Shown here: in pieces, positions 5,403 through 6,605 of the stretch
Layout: every line of letters starts with the position of its first letter
How positions within the stretch are numbered: the first letter of the stretch is position 1
NCBI GenBank assembly: GCA_964556885.1
Contig: CAZKYP010000179.1
Span: 1-6,605 of the forward strand
Direction: 5' to 3'
Source of the DNA: CAZKYP01 sp964556885
GTDB lineage: Bacteria; Planctomycetota; Phycisphaerae; Sedimentisphaerales; Anaerobacaceae
DNA: 6,605 nucleotides
Translations under genes and position numbers: made by a program
Notes under the pieces: generated by a model
The model's input: the letters and a program-made list of their open reading frames with translations, nothing else
Database searches by the model: none
What the model was told of the DNA's origin: nothing

Positions 5403-6605
5403 CTATACTCGCTCTGTTTGAATTTGCTTTTCAAATTTTTTGAGGGTGTTATCTATTCTTATCAGTGTATTATCTTTTCCCAGCATCTGTACCGAATCGA
5501 ATATCGGCAGGCTTACTGTTGTTCCGCAAAGAGCCACGCGCAGCGGCTGGGCGATTTTGCCCAGGCCGACCTGCTTTTCCTCGGCTAAGCCTCGGAGCAT
5601 ATCCTCGATGGCCTGTTCAGAAAGCTCGTCTATTGCGGCGAGCTTGTCTCGCACGATTGCCAGATTTCCCAGGCCGTTGCTTTTCAGCAGGACTTTCTTA
5701 ACAGCCTTGTCGTCGTATTCGATCTTGTCGTTATCTATGAACAGGAACCTGCACTTTCTCTCGATGTCGGCTAAGGTCCGCGCGCCGTCGCACAGCTTTA
5801 TAATTCTTAAAAGAAGCTCATCTTCCGCAGAAACGACCGGCGAAGCGATAACGTTTATGTAATCCTTGAAATGCTGAAGGAGTTTTTCCTCCGGGACCAT
5901 CTTTAAGTGTTCGGTGTTGAAGGCGATTAGTTTCTGGCGGTCGAACAGGCTGTTCGATTTTGTCAGTCGTGAAAGATCGAATGCTTTTACAATCTCATCG
6001 ATCGGCATAATCTCGCGGTTGTCACCCGGGTTCCAGCCAAGCAGGGCGAGGAAGTTCACCATAGTCTCCGGTAAATAGCCGCTTTTGAAAAAGTCAACGA
6101 TGTTAATCTCCGGTAGTGCGATACCGAGATATTTTGCCATCGCATCGATTGCGGGCATGTCCGGCGTCGAGTCACCTTTTAAGAACGAATCGAGTTCCTC
6201 GCTGCTAATGCCACCCACTTGGGCCAGTTTGTTTAGGTCGATATTCTCTGCGGCCTTGACGGCCTCACGCAGGGCCTTCGGCCGCTCGCGTTTGGACAGC
6301 TTGCCGCCGCTGTCGCTGACCGTCACGGACATGTGTGCGTATTTCGGCAGTGGGGCATCCGGGAACAGGGCCTCCCACAAAGACTGCTGGCCCGGTGTAT
6401 TCATCAGGTGTTCCTGGCCGCGAATGATGTGAGTGACCTTCATCAGATAGTCGTCCACAACACAGGCGAAGTTGTATGTAGGAAAGCCGTCGCTTTTTAA
6501 GATGATAAAATCGCCGATTTCACCTGCGGCGAAGGTAACCTCACCACGGACCAGATCCTGTACGGTTATGGATTCGGTCTGCGGCAGCGCGAAACGAACG
6601 GTTAC
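5403..6605 (-). CDS. gltX: Glutamyl-tRNA synthetase (5' end beyond window)
   Basis: Class I synthetase that attaches glutamate to tRNA-Glu (and to tRNA-Gln in organisms using the amidotransferase route; which applies cannot be told here). The frame is open to base 6605, giving 400 visible residues; the HIGH-containing N-terminus lies off the edge. A GTG at 6458 also opens this frame but is internal, because the conserved DFIILKSDGFPTYNFACV sequence lies upstream of it. Visible are PTYNFACVVDDYLMKVTHIIRGQEH (from about residue 42), the KMSKS-equivalent KLSKR at 102-106, the YLPETMVNFLALLGWNPGD segment at about 177-195, and the anticodon-binding end with IAQPLRVALCGTTVSLPIF. Between KLSKR and GYLPE there are 69 residues instead of roughly 12 in E. 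coli GltX. The extra part contains KLAQVGGISSEELDSFLKG and AMAKYLGI, which resembles an XRE-like helix-turn-helix. It is followed after 2 nt by the PfkB-type kinase gene. Confidence 0.97.
   Translation of the reverse strand, partial: VTVRFALPQTESITVQDLVRGEVTFAAGEIGDFIILKSDGFPTYNFACVVDDYLMKVTHIIRGQEHLMNTPGQQSLWEALFPDAPLPKYAHMSVTVSDSGGKLSKRERPKALREAVKAAENIDLNKLAQVGGISSEELDSFLKGDSTPDMPAIDAMAKYLGIALPEINIVDFFKSGYLPETMVNFLALLGWNPGDNREIMPIDEIVKAFDLSRLTKSNSLFDRQKLIAFNTEHLKMVPEEKLLQHFKDYINVIASPVVSAEDELLLRIIKLCDGARTLADIERKCRFLFIDNDKIEYDDKAVKKVLLKSNGLGNLAIVRDKLAAIDELSEQAIEDMLRGLAEEKQVGLGKIAQPLRVALCGTTVSLPIFDSVQMLGKDNTLIRIDNTLKKFEKQIQTERV

Noticed and set aside
5403..6458. GTG at 6458 as the start of gltX
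   Set aside because: The frame continues without a stop to the window edge and encodes conserved GltX sequence upstream (SDGFPTYNFACV), so this GTG is an internal valine codon.

Overview
The window is a bacterial chromosome segment in which every recognisable gene lies on the minus strand, so transcription runs right to left. It holds seven genes. Two are cut by the window edges: gltX loses its 5' end at the right, and alaS loses its 3' end at the left. The RecA, GltX and PfkB-type sugar kinase sequences look to me like those of Planctomycetota, probably near the Phycisphaerae. That placement is from memory of these families, without a search, and is tentative.

Right block (about 4495-6605): gltX (glutamyl-tRNA synthetase) is followed after only 2 nt by a PfkB-family carbohydrate kinase of unknown substrate. 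The GltX protein carries an extra segment of about 57 residues directly after its KLSKR catalytic loop.

Middle block (about 2456-4494): this is accessory in character. A two-gene HEPN/MNT pair overlaps by 22 nt and is driven by a good sigma70-type promoter, with an inverted repeat near the predicted transcription start. After a 117-nt AT-rich gap comes an AT-rich gene for a protein of about 307 aa. Its motif order resembles a divergent class III nucleotidyl-cyclase fold, but the usual catalytic Asn and Arg are replaced. A 157-nt gap with another inverted repeat and a weak candidate promoter follows.

Left block (1-2455): thpR (RNA 2',3'-cyclic phosphodiesterase, LigT family), recA and alaS are closely spaced (49 nt and 7 nt) and probably form one operon of RNA end processing, recombination/repair and translation genes. 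In other bacteria thpR-recA is often preceded by cinA; here that place is taken by the accessory genes.

The housekeeping genes are ordinary, conserved versions. The parts most worth a second look are the HEPN/MNT pair with its promoter and operator-like repeat, the cyclase-like orphan and the GltX insertion. I saw no tRNA or rRNA gene, CRISPR array, insertion sequence or convincing intrinsic terminator.
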